Below, in pieces: positions 38,268 to 48,376 of a stretch of DNA of 64,000 nucleotides. The notes beneath the pieces were generated by a model, which worked only from the letters and a program-made list of their open reading frames with translations, was not told where the DNA came from and did no database searches. Every line of letters begins with the position of its first letter. The first letter of the stretch is position 1. The position numbers and the translations under genes are program-made. The DNA comes from Blattabacterium cuenoti (GTDB taxonomy: Bacteria > Bacteroidota > Bacteroidia > Flavobacteriales > Blattabacteriaceae), in contig NZ_CP059195.1 in NCBI RefSeq assembly GCF_014251695.1, positions 542,031 through 606,030 of the forward strand. Direction: 5' to 3'.

Positions 38268-39843
38268 TAATAATAAATCAGATCATCTTTTTTTATTAAT
38301 TCAAACTTTATCAAAATCCGAAAAAAGAAATTTTAGACTTTATACAAATCGTATAAAAAAAAATAAATATGCGAAGTTCATGATACTATTCGAGATCATG
38401 AATAAAATGAGTTTTTACAATAAACAAAAAATATTAAAAAATACTATTATAAAAAAAGAACAATTGTCTAACATAAAAGCTCATTTATATAAACAAATTT
38501 TAATTAGTATAAAAAAATTACAGCATACAGAAGAAAATCATGACATACAAATACGTGAATATTTAGATTTTGCTAAAATTTTATACAATAAAGGCTTATA
38601 TATACAAAGTTTAAAATTATTAGGAAAAGCAAAAATTATCGCAAGATCTTATGAATCTAATACCGTTCTATTAGAATTAGTAGAATTTGAAAAAATGATA
38701 GAATCTCAACATATAACTAGAAGTCTTTATTCTAGATCGGGAGAATTATCCGCAGAATCCAAAGAATTAATTGAAAGAATTCAATGTAATAACGCATTAT
38801 CTAGCCTTTCTTTAGAATTATATGGTTTATATTTAAAAGTAGGATATGTCAGAAACGAAAAAGATAAAATTTTTATAGAAACATATTTTCGTACAAATAT
38901 TCCAAAATTTGATATTGATAAACTTGGTTTTTACGAAAAGTTATTTTTATATCAAGCTCAAGTATGGTATCATTATATCCGACAAGATTTTGTAATGTGC
39001 TATAGATCATCTTATAAATGGGTTGAATTATTTCAAAATTATACAAAAGCTAAAAAAATAGCCCCTATAAGTTATTTAAAAGGATATCATTATTTATTAG
39101 ATACCTTATTTTATTTGAATCATTATTCAAAATTTATTCATGTATTTAAAAAATTTGAAAGAGAAGTAAAAAATGGAGAAATATTGATAAATGAGAATAC
39201 TAAAATATTAATTTTTATGTATACATATACAAACCGTATAAATAAACATTATATGGAAGGAAGTTTTTCGGAAGGAGTGAAAAAAGTAATTCCATCATTA
39301 TTTATAGAATTGAATCAAATTTTTAATCGTTTAGATTCTCATTATATTATGGTTCTTTATTATAAAATTTCTTGTTTGTATTTTGGTAGTGGAGATAATA
39401 AAAACGCTATACGGTATTTATCAAAGATTATAGAAAATAAAAAGAAAAATTTACGACAAGATTTACAATGTTTTGCGAGACTTTTATATTTAATTGCTTG
39501 CTATGAAAGCGGATTAGATGAAAATATGGATCAAAAAATTCAATCCACATATAAATTTTTTATCCAAATGGATGATTGGTATATTGTGCAAAAAAAAATT
39601 ATTCATTTTTTTCAAAATTTAGGAAATATATATCCACATCAAATTAAAAATCAATTTAAAAAATTGAGAGATAAATTAGTTAAATATTACGATCATCCTT
39701 ATGAAAAAAGAACCTTTCTATATTTAGATATTATTTCTTGGATAAATTCAAAAATAGAAAATAAATCTGTAGAATTAATTATAAAAGAAAAATTCATAAA
39801 AAATAATTTAAGTGAAAAAAAACAAAATTATTTAATTCAATAA
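38257..39843 (+). CDS. Conserved Bacteroidota protein of unknown function, helical repeats
   Basis: A 528-residue soluble protein without signal peptide or membrane segments. The N-terminal part (LIQTLSKSEKRNFRLYTNRI, then a long basic helical stretch) resembles a family of uncharacterised Bacteroidota proteins I have seen, with a helix-turn-helix-like start and TPR-like helical repeats after about residue 100 (for example YYKISCLYFGSGDNKNAIRYLSKII). I cannot name a function. It is divergent from leuA, and its end overlaps the next minus-strand gene by 12 bp. Retention in a reduced genome suggests it matters. Confidence 0.75.
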   Translation: MSNYNNKSDHLFLLIQTLSKSEKRNFRLYTNRIKKNKYAKFMILFEIMNKMSFYNKQKILKNTIIKKEQLSNIKAHLYKQILISIKKLQHTEENHDIQIREYLDFAKILYNKGLYIQSLKLLGKAKIIARSYESNTVLLELVEFEKMIESQHITRSLYSRSGELSAESKELIERIQCNNALSSLSLELYGLYLKVGYVRNEKDKIFIETYFRTNIPKFDIDKLGFYEKLFLYQAQVWYHYIRQDFVMCYRSSYKWVELFQNYTKAKKIAPISYLKGYHYLLDTLFYLNHYSKFIHVFKKFEREVKNGEILINENTKILIFMYTYTNRINKHYMEGSFSEGVKKVIPSLFIELNQIFNRLDSHYIMVLYYKISCLYFGSGDNKNAIRYLSKIIENKKKNLRQDLQCFARLLYLIACYESGLDENMDQKIQSTYKFFIQMDDWYIVQKKIIHFFQNLGNIYPHQIKNQFKKLRDKLVKYYDHPYEKRTFLYLDIISWINSKIENKSVELIIKEKFIKNNLSEKKQNYLIQ

Positions 39844-40197
39844 CAATATGACTTTAAAAAAAAGAATCATAAAATATGAAAAAATAAAATGAATTAAAGC
39901 TTTAAATAATAAAGATAAATTTGAAAGAGCATTACAATCAATGATTGAACAAAAAAAAATAAAAATACTGAAAAATAATTTCATTATACTACATAATATA
40001 TAAATAGATGTAATGTTTTTATATTTATTTTTTACAAATAAATAGACAATAAAAAATAGACCATTTACAGGTAATAAAAAAACATATATTTTTAATATAA
40101 AAGGAAAAACTGTTTTAAAACAAAGAGCGCTAAAAATGACATGAATTAAACTAAAAAAAAAAGTAAATAAATTATATATTGCAATTTTTTTAATCAT
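39832..40197 (-). CDS. Small four-helix membrane protein (DUF6168-like)
   Basis: A 121-residue, very hydrophobic protein with about four membrane segments. The pattern of a polar loop followed by SIMKLFFSIFIFFCSII and a final FSYFMILFFKVILL helix resembles DUF6168, a family that in Flavobacteriia usually lies near the ATP synthase genes. Here it is between an unknown gene and tyrS, not near atp genes. The family link is by resemblance only. Because A+T-rich DNA easily yields hydrophobic open frames, the evidence that this is a real gene is the charged start, length and compact fit between neighbours. Confidence 0.5.
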   Translation of the reverse strand: MIKKIAIYNLFTFFFSLIHVIFSALCFKTVFPFILKIYVFLLPVNGLFFIVYLFVKNKYKNITSIYILCSIMKLFFSIFIFFCSIIDCNALSNLSLLFKALIHFIFSYFMILFFKVILLLN

Positions 40198-40231
40198 AAT
40201 CGGATAAGCTAAAATTATTATTATTTCTTAT

Positions 40232-41506
40232 ATGCAAAACATTATTGATGAACTCTCATGGAGAGGTTTAATTAAAAACAAAGTTCCTGGTATAGAAAAT
40301 AAATTAAAAAAACCTATAACCATGTATATAGGTTTTGATCCAACATCTAATTCTTTGCACATAGGAAGTCTTTTACCTATTATTTTATTAATTCATTTTC
40401 AAAAAAAGGGACATAAATCTTTAGCATTAATTGGTGGAGCAACAGGTTTTATAGGAGATCCTTCCGAAAAAGAAGATAAAAGAATCTTTTTAAGTCAAGA
40501 AATTTTGCAAAATAATACGGAATCTATAAAAAATCAAATATTAAGACTTTTGAATTTTTATTCAGAGAAAATAGAATTATTAAATAACTTAGATTGGATT
40601 CAAAATATTTATTTTTTATATTTTATTCGTGAAATAGGGAACCATTTTACTGTAAATCACATGATATCTAAAGATTCTGTAAAAAAAAGAATTAATAATA
40701 AGAAAAACGGAATATCCTTTACTGAATTTTCTTACTCTCTTATACAAGGATATGATTTTTTGTATTTAAATAAAATAAAAAATTGCCAATTGCAAGTTGG
40801 AGGATCTGATCAATGGGGAAATATTACGACAGGTATAGAATTAATTCGAAAAAAAACAGGAAAAAAAGCGTATGGAATTACTTTTCCTTTAATCGTAAAA
40901 TCTAATGGAATGAAATTTGGTAAAAGTGAAAAAGAAGAAAATATATGGTTGGATGAAAAAAAAACATCTCCATACAAATTTTATCAATTTTGGATGAATA
41001 TTTCTGATTTAGAAATTGAAAAATATATAAAAATATATACTTTTTTTTCTAAAGATAAAATTGAAAATTTAATTTTAGAACATAGAAAATGTCCAAATAA
41101 AAGATTGTTACAGAGAAAATTAGCTAATGAAATAACTGAATGGGTTCATGGAAATAAAATTTCAAAAAAGATGATAGAAATCACGAATATATTATTTGAA
41201 AAAAAAAATAATCCTTTTCAATTATTGGATGAAAAAACTTTTATTTCTATATACAATTATATACCACATATGATTTTATCTTATGATGACTTTAAAAAAG
41301 GAATTTTTTTATTAGATATTTTAAAAAAAAGTGGGTTTTTCTCTTCTAAAAGTGAAGCAAATCGTGCTTTAAAAGCAAATTCAATTCACTTAAATAAAAT
41401 TCTTGTAAAAGAAAATATTCTGATAAATAAAGAAAATATGATAGGAAAAAAATATCTTTTGTTCCAATTTGGAAAAAAAGAATTTTTTATTATAAAAATT
41501 GAATGA
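40232..41506 (+). CDS. tyrS: Tyrosyl-tRNA synthetase
   Basis: Class I synthetase charging tRNA-Tyr. The HIGH motif appears as HIGSLLPI near residue 46, YSLIQGYDFL and QVGGSDQWGNI bind tyrosine, and the KMSKS loop appears as KFGKSEK near residue 229. A C-terminal S4 RNA-binding domain (SSKSEANRALKANSIHLN) is present. At 424 aa it is full length. It ends in TGA two bases before the end of the decayed era gene on the other strand. Confidence 0.95.
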   Translation: MQNIIDELSWRGLIKNKVPGIENKLKKPITMYIGFDPTSNSLHIGSLLPIILLIHFQKKGHKSLALIGGATGFIGDPSEKEDKRIFLSQEILQNNTESIKNQILRLLNFYSEKIELLNNLDWIQNIYFLYFIREIGNHFTVNHMISKDSVKKRINNKKNGISFTEFSYSLIQGYDFLYLNKIKNCQLQVGGSDQWGNITTGIELIRKKTGKKAYGITFPLIVKSNGMKFGKSEKEENIWLDEKKTSPYKFYQFWMNISDLEIEKYIKIYTFFSKDKIENLILEHRKCPNKRLLQRKLANEITEWVHGNKISKKMIEITNILFEKKNNPFQLLDEKTFISIYNYIPHMILSYDDFKKGIFLLDILKKSGFFSSKSEANRALKANSIHLNKILVKENILINKENMIGKKYLLFQFGKKEFFIIKIE

Positions 41507-41508
41507 AT

Positions 41509-42267
41509 TTAATATCCAAACTCTTTTAATTTTTTATAATCATATTTGAGATGTCCTTTCTACATATATATATGATAGTATATATACTATAAAAGTATTT
41601 TTTTTAAAAAATTTAGTATGTATTTTTACGGAATAAGGAATTTCTTTTTTATATAAAAAAAATATTTTTTACCTAATTATTTCATTTACAAAAAAACGTT
41701 CAGGTCTATTCCTTAAATAATCTTTTGGATAATAAGGTGTATGTTCAGATAATAAAGATATAATTTTATTCATTAATAAATATTGATTTATTTTTTTTAA
41801 TGCAGATATTGGTAATATTAAGGAAGATATTTATGCCAATAGTTAATGGTATAATATAATGTACTTTTTATAAATTATGTACCTATTTTATCTATTTTAT
41901 TAATTAATATGATAATAGGAACATTTTTTTTTAATATAATTAAATATTGAAACATATTCCAATTTTCCTATTTCTGTAGTGAGTAAAATAATATCTGCAT
42001 CTTCTAATGATTTTTTTACATTCTGAATATTGCATCATAATTTTTTGCATGGGATAAATAGGATCAATCATTTATTCCAGGAGTATAAGAAAATATAATC
42101 TGATAATTATATTTATCAATAATTCCTAATATTCTATGACGAGTGGTTTGTGGTTTTTTTGTTATTATAGAAAACTTTTCTCCCACTAGGGAATTCATTA
42201 AGGTAGATTCCCCAACATGAGGATATCCTATGATATTAATAATAATAAAACCGGATTTATGAATCAC
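41509..42267 (-). pseudogene. era: Decayed GTPase Era gene
   Basis: Three-frame reading of the minus strand follows Era from start to end. Frame 1 runs 42267-42064 (MIHKSG..., [27 protein letters not shown]). After frame changes come SLEDADIILLTTEIGKLE, then VPIIILINKIDKIG, YWHKYLP, ISALKKIN, LSEHTPYYPKDYLRNRPERF, KEIPYSVKIHT, YVERTSQ, and the C-terminal LKEFGY with its own stop at 41509. Lesions: frameshifts near 42066, 42022 and 41930 (a 9-T run) and in the WHKYLP region; stop codons near 41875 and at 41669-41671; and loss of the GxxG part of the KH domain. The P-loop Lys is Glu (GESTLMN) and the G3 Asp is Tyr (YTPG). It fills the 557-bp apparent gap after tyrS. Confidence 0.9.
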
Positions 42268-42302
42268 TTATTATAATTTTAAATATTAATATTGTCAATT
42301 TT

Positions 42303-44903
42303 TTATGATTGTCTAAATACAATTCCTTGTTCTTTAAAAAAATCTATTAAGATTCTCTGATTTTTTTGTATTTTTCCTTGTATTATTTCTTTGGATAGAT
42401 TATTTAAAATATCATGTTGAATCACTCTTTTTAAAGGACGAGCTCCAAAATGAGGATCGTATCCTTTTTCAGATAAATATTCTATAGCTTCATTAGTAGA
42501 TTCTATATAAATATTTTTCTTATTATATAATAAATTTCCTAATTTTTTCATTTGTAATTTTACAATATCTTTGATCTCTTTTCTAGAAAGAGGTTTAAAC
42601 AAAATAATTTCATCTATCCGGTTAATAAATTCAGGTCTAACAACATTTTTTAACAAATCTATTAAAGTTTTTTTTGTTGCCTCCATTCTGTTATAAGAAA
42701 TTTCTTGATCAAAATTTTCCTGTATAATATCTGATCCAATATTGGAAGTCATAATAATAATTGTATTTGTAAAATTTACCGTTCTTCCTTTATTATCAGT
42801 TAATCTTCCATCATCTAAAATTTGTAAAAGAATGTTTAATACATCTGAATGAGCTTTTTCTATTTCATCTAATAAAATCACACTATAAGGACGTCTACGT
42901 ATAGCTTCTGTTAATTGTCCACTTTCATCGTACCCTATATATCCAGGAGGAGCACCTATAAATCTACTGATAGAATGACGTTCTTGATATTCACTCATAT
43001 CTATCCGAACCATATTATTCTCATCATCAAATAAATATTCTGCTAAAGTTTTAGCTAATTCTGTTTTTCCCACTCCTGTACTCCCCATAAAAAGAAAAGA
43101 TCCTATCGGTTTTTTTTCGTCTTGTAATCCAGCTCTAGAACGTCGGATAGCATCTGCTATAGATTGAATAGCTTCATTTTGTCCTATCACTCTTCTATGT
43201 AACTCTTTTTCCAAAAATAATAATTTTTCTCTTTCACTTTGTAACATTTTAGTAACCGGAATTCCAGTCCATTTAGATACTACTTGAGCTATATTTTCTT
43301 TATAAACTTCTTCTTGTATCATTTTTTTCCCCTTATCTTCTTGTTTTTTTAATTCGTTTTCCAACGCTTTAACTTTGTTTTCTTTTTCTTTTATTTTCCC
43401 ATATCTTAATTCTGCCACTTTTCCATAATTTCCTGACCTTTCTGCTTGCTCAGCTTCAAATTTATAATTCTCTATTTTATCTTTAGCTTTTTGTATCCCT
43501 TCAACTAAATCTTTTTCATTTTGCCACTGTGTTTGTAATTGCATTCTTTCTTCATTTAATTGATATAATTCTTTTTTTAAAGGAATTAATTGTTTTTCAT
43601 CATTTTCTCTTTTTAAAGCTTCTATTTGTATTTCCATATGCATAATTTTTCTATGTAATATATCTAATTTTTCTGGTTTTGAATTTATTTCCATTCTTAA
43701 TTTAGAAGCCGCTTCATCTACAAGGTCTATAGCTTTATCTGGTAAAAAACGTTCATTAATATAACGTTTAGACAATTCTATAGCAGCTATAATAGATTCA
43801 TCTTTTATTCTTACTTTATGATGACTTTCATATTTTTCTTTAATTCCACGTAATATAGATATTGCATCGTTGATAGAAGGTTCATTTACGTATACCTGTT
43901 GAAATCTTCTTTCTAAAGCTTTGTCTATTCTGAAGTATTTTTGATATTCATTTAAAGTTGTAGCTCCTATAGCTCTAAGTTCTCCTCTAGCTAATGCTGG
44001 TTTTAAAATATTTGCGGCATCCATAGACCCTTCTCCTCCTCCTGCACCAACTAGTGTATGAATTTCATCAATAAATAAAATAATTTCTCCATCAGAAAAT
44101 GTAACGTCTTTGACTACAGCTTTAAGACGTTCTTCAAATTCTCCTTTATACTTAGCCCCTGCAATAAGAGAAGCCATGTCTAAAGAAAATATTTGTTTAT
44201 TTTTTAAATTATCCGGAATATCTCCACTAATAATACGATGAGCTAACCCTTCAGCTATAGCTGTTTTTCCTACACCAGCTTCTCCAATTAATATTGGATT
44301 ATTCTTTGTTCTTCTAGATAAAATTTGTAAAACTCTACGTATTTCTTCATCACGTCCAATCACAGGATCCAATTTTCCTTCATAGGCCCATTCATTAAGG
44401 TTTTTTGCATATTTATACAAAGCATTATAAATATTTTCTGTAGTAGGATAAATGACTTTTCCGTTTTTTTTTCTTATTTCTTCAACAACTTCTTTTATCT
44501 TTTTTTCTGTTATTTTTTGATCTCGCAATAATTGCGAAGTATCATCAAAACTCATAAAAATTCCATAAAAAATATGTTCTATAGAAATAAATTCATCTTT
44601 TAATGTATTGGCATAATTTTCTGAAATATTTAACATTTTTGTAACATATGAACTGAAATGTTGAATCAAAGGTCTACTAAGTATTTTAGGATAAGAGGAA
44701 ATGATACGATCTAATCCAATAATTATGGATTGCGAATTTATTTTTAACTTTTTTAAAATAAAGTGGATTATATTTTCTTCAATTTTTAAGATAGATTTTA
44801 AAATATGTGCATTTTCAATAGATTGTTGACTATTTTTTAATGCAATATGTTGTGCTTCTTGTATAACTTCCTGTGATTTAATCGTAAACTTATTATAATT
44901 CAT
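42303..44903 (-). CDS. clpB: ATP-dependent disaggregase ClpB
   Basis: Hsp100 chaperone that pulls apart aggregated proteins with DnaK. Domain order: N-terminal Clp repeat domain (about 1-145), first AAA+ domain with GEAGVGKTA, a middle coiled coil (about 405-520) rich in Glu/Lys/Gln, second AAA+ domain with GSTGVGKTE, and the C-terminal D2-small domain. The middle coiled coil distinguishes ClpB from ClpA/ClpC. I place the start at the ATG at 44903 ([11 protein letters not shown], 866 aa); the 19 residues readable upstream are not conserved. It is divergent from prfB over about 100 bp. Confidence 0.95.
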   Translation of the reverse strand: MNYNKFTIKSQEVIQEAQHIALKNSQQSIENAHILKSILKIEENIIHFILKKLKINSQSIIIGLDRIISSYPKILSRPLIQHFSSYVTKMLNISENYANTLKDEFISIEHIFYGIFMSFDDTSQLLRDQKITEKKIKEVVEEIRKKNGKVIYPTTENIYNALYKYAKNLNEWAYEGKLDPVIGRDEEIRRVLQILSRRTKNNPILIGEAGVGKTAIAEGLAHRIISGDIPDNLKNKQIFSLDMASLIAGAKYKGEFEERLKAVVKDVTFSDGEIILFIDEIHTLVGAGGGEGSMDAANILKPALARGELRAIGATTLNEYQKYFRIDKALERRFQQVYVNEPSINDAISILRGIKEKYESHHKVRIKDESIIAAIELSKRYINERFLPDKAIDLVDEAASKLRMEINSKPEKLDILHRKIMHMEIQIEALKRENDEKQLIPLKKELYQLNEERMQLQTQWQNEKDLVEGIQKAKDKIENYKFEAEQAERSGNYGKVAELRYGKIKEKENKVKALENELKKQEDKGKKMIQEEVYKENIAQVVSKWTGIPVTKMLQSEREKLLFLEKELHRRVIGQNEAIQSIADAIRRSRAGLQDEKKPIGSFLFMGSTGVGKTELAKTLAEYLFDDENNMVRIDMSEYQERHSISRFIGAPPGYIGYDESGQLTEAIRRRPYSVILLDEIEKAHSDVLNILLQILDDGRLTDNKGRTVNFTNTIIIMTSNIGSDIIQENFDQEISYNRMEATKKTLIDLLKNVVRPEFINRIDEIILFKPLSRKEIKDIVKLQMKKLGNLLYNKKNIYIESTNEAIEYLSEKGYDPHFGARPLKRVIQHDILNNLSKEIIQGKIQKNQRILIDFFKEQGIVFRQS

Positions 44904-45002
44904 ATAAATGTAAAAATGAAGTTCATATTTTATAATATAAAAAAAATTTGTGATCAGCATAGTTGTAAAAACTAATTATCTCAAAATATTTATTTTCGCA
45001 AT

Positions 45003-46097
45003 ATGACAAAAAAAGAAGAGATACAATCTATTTCAGAAAGAATTCATAAAGTTTATGATATTTTAAAAATTGATAAAATAAAGGAATATATAACAAAAGA
45101 ACAAGAAAATATATCAAATCCTAATTTTTGGAAAAATTCCAAAAAATCTAAAAATTTTATAAAATACATACATGATATGAAAAAATGCATAAAAGATTTT
45201 ACGGAATTAAAAAACGCTTTTGAAGAATTAGAAATAATATTTTCTTTTTCAAAAGAAGAAAATATAGAAAAAGAATTTGAAATTCAATTATATAAAACTA
45301 AAAAATTACTTTCAAATATAGAATTCAAAAATATTCTTTCAGAAAAAGAAGATACTTTTAATGCTATATTACAAATCTCATCTGGAGCAGGAGGAACTGA
45401 AAGTTGTGATTGGACTTCCATGTTAATGAGAATGTATTACATGTGGGCTGAAAAAAAGAATTTTTCAGTGAAAAGAATTCATCATATATCTGGAGATATT
45501 ACTGGGATTAAATCTGTTACTTTAGAGATCGATGGACTTTATGCTTTCGGATATTTGAAAGGAGAAAACGGAGTACATAGATTGATCCGTATATCTCCGT
45601 TTGATAGTAATTCAAAACGTCATACTTCTTTTTCTTCTGTATATGTTTATCCTATGATCAATGATCATATTAATGTAGATATTAAAATGTCGGATATACA
45701 ATGGGAAACTTTTCGTTCTAGTGGAGCAGGAGGACAAAATGTCAATAAAGTAGAAACAGGAGTAAGATTACGTCATAATCCTACAGGAATTACTATAGAA
45801 AATACAGAATTTCGTTCTCAAACACAAAACAGGAAAAAAGCTATACAATTATTGAAATCTAGATTATTTGAAATAGAGATCATTAAAAAAAATGATAAAA
45901 AAGAAAGAATAGAATCCCAAAAAAAAAAAATAGAATGGGGTTCTCAAATTCGAAATTATATTATGCATCCTTACAAATTAGTAAAAGATTTAAGAACTGG
46001 TTATGAAACTACACAAATTCAATCTGTCATGGACGGAGAAATAGATATTTTTTTAAAACAATTTTTATATAATACAGGAAATAAAAATACAAATTAA
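45003..46097 (+). CDS. prfB: Peptide chain release factor 2
   Basis: Terminates translation at UGA and UAA. The codon-recognition tripeptide SPF is at 198-200 and the catalytic GGQ at 243-245 ([10 protein letters not shown]). The 364-residue frame is continuous from the ATG; there is no in-frame TGA near codon 25, so the programmed frameshift that autoregulates RF2 in many bacteria is absent. Several genes here end in TGA (secDF, tyrS, speA, hup), so the factor is needed. Confidence 0.95.
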   Translation: MTKKEEIQSISERIHKVYDILKIDKIKEYITKEQENISNPNFWKNSKKSKNFIKYIHDMKKCIKDFTELKNAFEELEIIFSFSKEENIEKEFEIQLYKTKKLLSNIEFKNILSEKEDTFNAILQISSGAGGTESCDWTSMLMRMYYMWAEKKNFSVKRIHHISGDITGIKSVTLEIDGLYAFGYLKGENGVHRLIRISPFDSNSKRHTSFSSVYVYPMINDHINVDIKMSDIQWETFRSSGAGGQNVNKVETGVRLRHNPTGITIENTEFRSQTQNRKKAIQLLKSRLFEIEIIKKNDKKERIESQKKKIEWGSQIRNYIMHPYKLVKDLRTGYETTQIQSVMDGEIDIFLKQFLYNTGNKNTN

Positions 46098-46116
46098 TTT
46101 TTTATATTTTATTTCA

Positions 46117-47508
46117 ATGAAAATCCGTTATTCTGATCTTATAGATCAAACTTTTAATTTTCCCACTGAGGAATTTTCTATAAAAAATAATTTATTGGAA
46201 TTTCACGGAATTCCATTAATGGATCTTATAAAAAAATATGGAACACCATTAAAATTTACATATTTACCAAAAATATCTCAAAATATACGAAAAGCCAGAA
46301 AATGGTTTGAAAAAGCTATTCATTCTAATCAGTATAATAACAAATATACTTATTGTTATTGTACAAAAAGCTCTCATTTTTCTTTTGTATTAGAAGAAGC
46401 TTTGAAAAATAATATTAGTATTGAAACTTCATATGCTTATGACATAGAAATTGTTAAAAATCTTTATAAAAAAGGAATTATTAATAAAAATACTGAAGTT
46501 GTATGTAATGGATTTAAAACAAAAAATTATATTGAAAATATATCAGAACTTATTAATAACGGTTTTTATAATACAATTCCAATATTAGATAATTCTGATG
46601 AATTAGAAAAACTGAGTTTAGTTATTAATTATCCTTTTAAATTAGGTATACGTATAGCATCGGAAGAAGAACCCAAATTTGAATTTTATACTTCTAGATT
46701 AGGAATAGGATATAAAGATATTATTATTTTTTATTTAAATAAAATAAAAAATAATCCGAAAGTAGAATTAAAAATGCTACATTTTTTTATTAATACAGGA
46801 ATAAAAGATACTGCTTATTATTGGAATGAACTTTTCAAATGTTTGCATATCTATGCTAGATTAAAAAAAATAGCCCCAGAATTAGAAATTTTAAATATAG
46901 GAGGAGGGTTTCCCATTAAAACATCCATGTATTTTAAGTACGATTATGAATATATGACTAACGAAATTGTTTATCAAATAAAAAAATTTTGCAAAAAAGA
47001 AAATATTTCAGAACCCCATATTTACACAGAATTTGGGGCTTATACAGTAGGAGAAAGTGGAGGTATTTTATATCAAATACTTAATCAAAAACGTCAAAAT
47101 GATAGAGAAAAATGGAACATGATAGACAGCTCCTTTATGACTACACTTCCTGATACTTGGGCAATAAGTCGTAGATTTATTATGATGGCAGTTAATCGTT
47201 GGAATGATTGTTATGAAAGAGTTTTTTTAGGAGGATTGACATGTGATAGTGATGATTATTATAATTCAGAGCAACATATGAATGCCATATATCTTCCTTG
47301 TTTTCATCAAAAAATTCCGCTTTATATTGGATTTTTCAATACTGGAGCTTATCAAGATACAATTAGTGGATATGGGGGTGTCCATCATTGTTTAATTCCC
47401 CAACCGATTCATATATTGATAGATCATGATGAAAAAGATAATTTTGTATATAAAATATTTCGTAAATCACAAAGGCCAGAAGAAGTTTTAAAAATATTAG
47501 GGTATTGA
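46117..47508 (+). CDS. speA: Arginine decarboxylase-like PLP enzyme (fold type III)
   Basis: A 463-residue PLP-dependent decarboxylase of the ornithine/DAP/arginine family. The PLP-Lys region is YCTKSSHFS near residue 82, the phosphate-binding glycines are in NIGGGFPI, and a C-terminal CDSDD substrate-side motif is present. The N-terminal YSDLIDQTF...GIPLMDLIKKYGTPLKF is characteristic of the Bacteroidota proteins annotated as arginine decarboxylase. The agmatinase gene overlaps its stop by 4 bp, which strongly supports arginine to agmatine as its reaction. Other basic amino acids remain possible substrates. Confidence 0.83.
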   Translation: MKIRYSDLIDQTFNFPTEEFSIKNNLLEFHGIPLMDLIKKYGTPLKFTYLPKISQNIRKARKWFEKAIHSNQYNNKYTYCYCTKSSHFSFVLEEALKNNISIETSYAYDIEIVKNLYKKGIINKNTEVVCNGFKTKNYIENISELINNGFYNTIPILDNSDELEKLSLVINYPFKLGIRIASEEEPKFEFYTSRLGIGYKDIIIFYLNKIKNNPKVELKMLHFFINTGIKDTAYYWNELFKCLHIYARLKKIAPELEILNIGGGFPIKTSMYFKYDYEYMTNEIVYQIKKFCKKENISEPHIYTEFGAYTVGESGGILYQILNQKRQNDREKWNMIDSSFMTTLPDTWAISRRFIMMAVNRWNDCYERVFLGGLTCDSDDYYNSEQHMNAIYLPCFHQKIPLYIGFFNTGAYQDTISGYGGVHHCLIPQPIHILIDHDEKDNFVYKIFRKSQRPEEVLKILGY

Positions 47509-48371
47509 AATTAAGTTACAAAACTTTTGCGGGAATCCCGCAAAAATACGCAACACTTGATAAATCTAAAACGGTGCTTATCCCAGTCCCATATGATTAT
47601 ACTCAAACATGGAAAAAGGGATCTAAAAAAGGACCAAAAGCTTTTTTATCTGCATCAAAATATATAGAATTATATGATATAGAAACAAATTCTGAAGTCT
47701 ATAGAAAAGGAATTTTTATTGTTCCCTCTATTATAAATTCTTCAATTTCTACAAAAAAAATGATTCAAAAAGTATATAATGAAACAAAAAAATATCTTTT
47801 TAAAGAAAAATTCATAACATTTATAGGAGGGGATCATTCTATATCAATAGGGAGTATTAGAGCTTTTGGAGAAAAATATCCCAATTTAAGTATTCTTCAT
47901 ATGGATGCACATACAGATTTACGTCCTATATATAAAGGGACTCCTTATAATCATGCTTGTTCTATGTATGAAGTATCCAGAAAACATCCTTTAATACAAA
48001 TAGGTATACGTAGTATGGATATAGTTGAAAAAAAATATCTTCAAAAAGGAAATGTATTTTATATGCATGAAATTTATAAAAATAATTTATGGATGCAAAA
48101 TGCGCTTCATAAATTATCTAATGATGTATTTATTAGTATAGACATAGATGTTTTTGATCCTAGCATAGCGCCTTCAACAGGGACTCCAGAACCCGGTGGT
48201 TTATCATGGTATACAACTTTAAAATTTTTGAAAAAAGTTTTTAAAAATAAAAATGTAATAGGATTTGATATTGTTGAACTTTTACCTAATAAAAATGAAT
48301 CTTCTACAGATTTTCTAGCTGTAAAACTTTATTATAAATTACTATCATATAAACATATAAATATGAGTTAA
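47505..48371 (+). CDS. speB: Agmatinase / ureohydrolase
   Basis: Binuclear manganese ureohydrolase. The metal ligands are in GGDHSIS, HMDAHTDLR and SIDIDVFDPS. It hydrolyses agmatine to putrescine and urea when paired with arginine decarboxylase, as here. Arginase activity cannot be excluded by motifs alone. At 288 aa it is full length. The start is a TTG at 47505 overlapping the speA stop (TTGA), implying translational coupling. A perfect GC-rich hairpin lies at codons 7-14. Confidence 0.87.
   Translation: MKLSYKTFAGIPQKYATLDKSKTVLIPVPYDYTQTWKKGSKKGPKAFLSASKYIELYDIETNSEVYRKGIFIVPSIINSSISTKKMIQKVYNETKKYLFKEKFITFIGGDHSISIGSIRAFGEKYPNLSILHMDAHTDLRPIYKGTPYNHACSMYEVSRKHPLIQIGIRSMDIVEKKYLQKGNVFYMHEIYKNNLWMQNALHKLSNDVFISIDIDVFDPSIAPSTGTPEPGGLSWYTTLKFLKKVFKNKNVIGFDIVELLPNKNESSTDFLAVKLYYKLLSYKHINMS
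47525..47545. promoter_or_regulatory. Perfect GC-rich hairpin within the 5' end of speB
   Basis: TTTTGCGGG (47525-47533) and CCCGCAAAA (47537-47545) are perfect inverted copies around AAT: a 9-bp stem with a 3-nt loop, starting 20 bp after the speB start codon. Five consecutive G-C pairs are striking in such A+T-rich coding DNA. It could affect translation or mRNA stability at the speA-speB junction; its role is unknown. Confidence 0.45.
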
Positions 48372-48376
48372 TTAAT

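Noticed and set aside
42064..42267. A 67-codon open frame that could be annotated as a small GTPase-like protein
   Set aside because: It is the first segment of the decayed era gene; downstream segments of Era continue in other frames and the P-loop Lys is lost.
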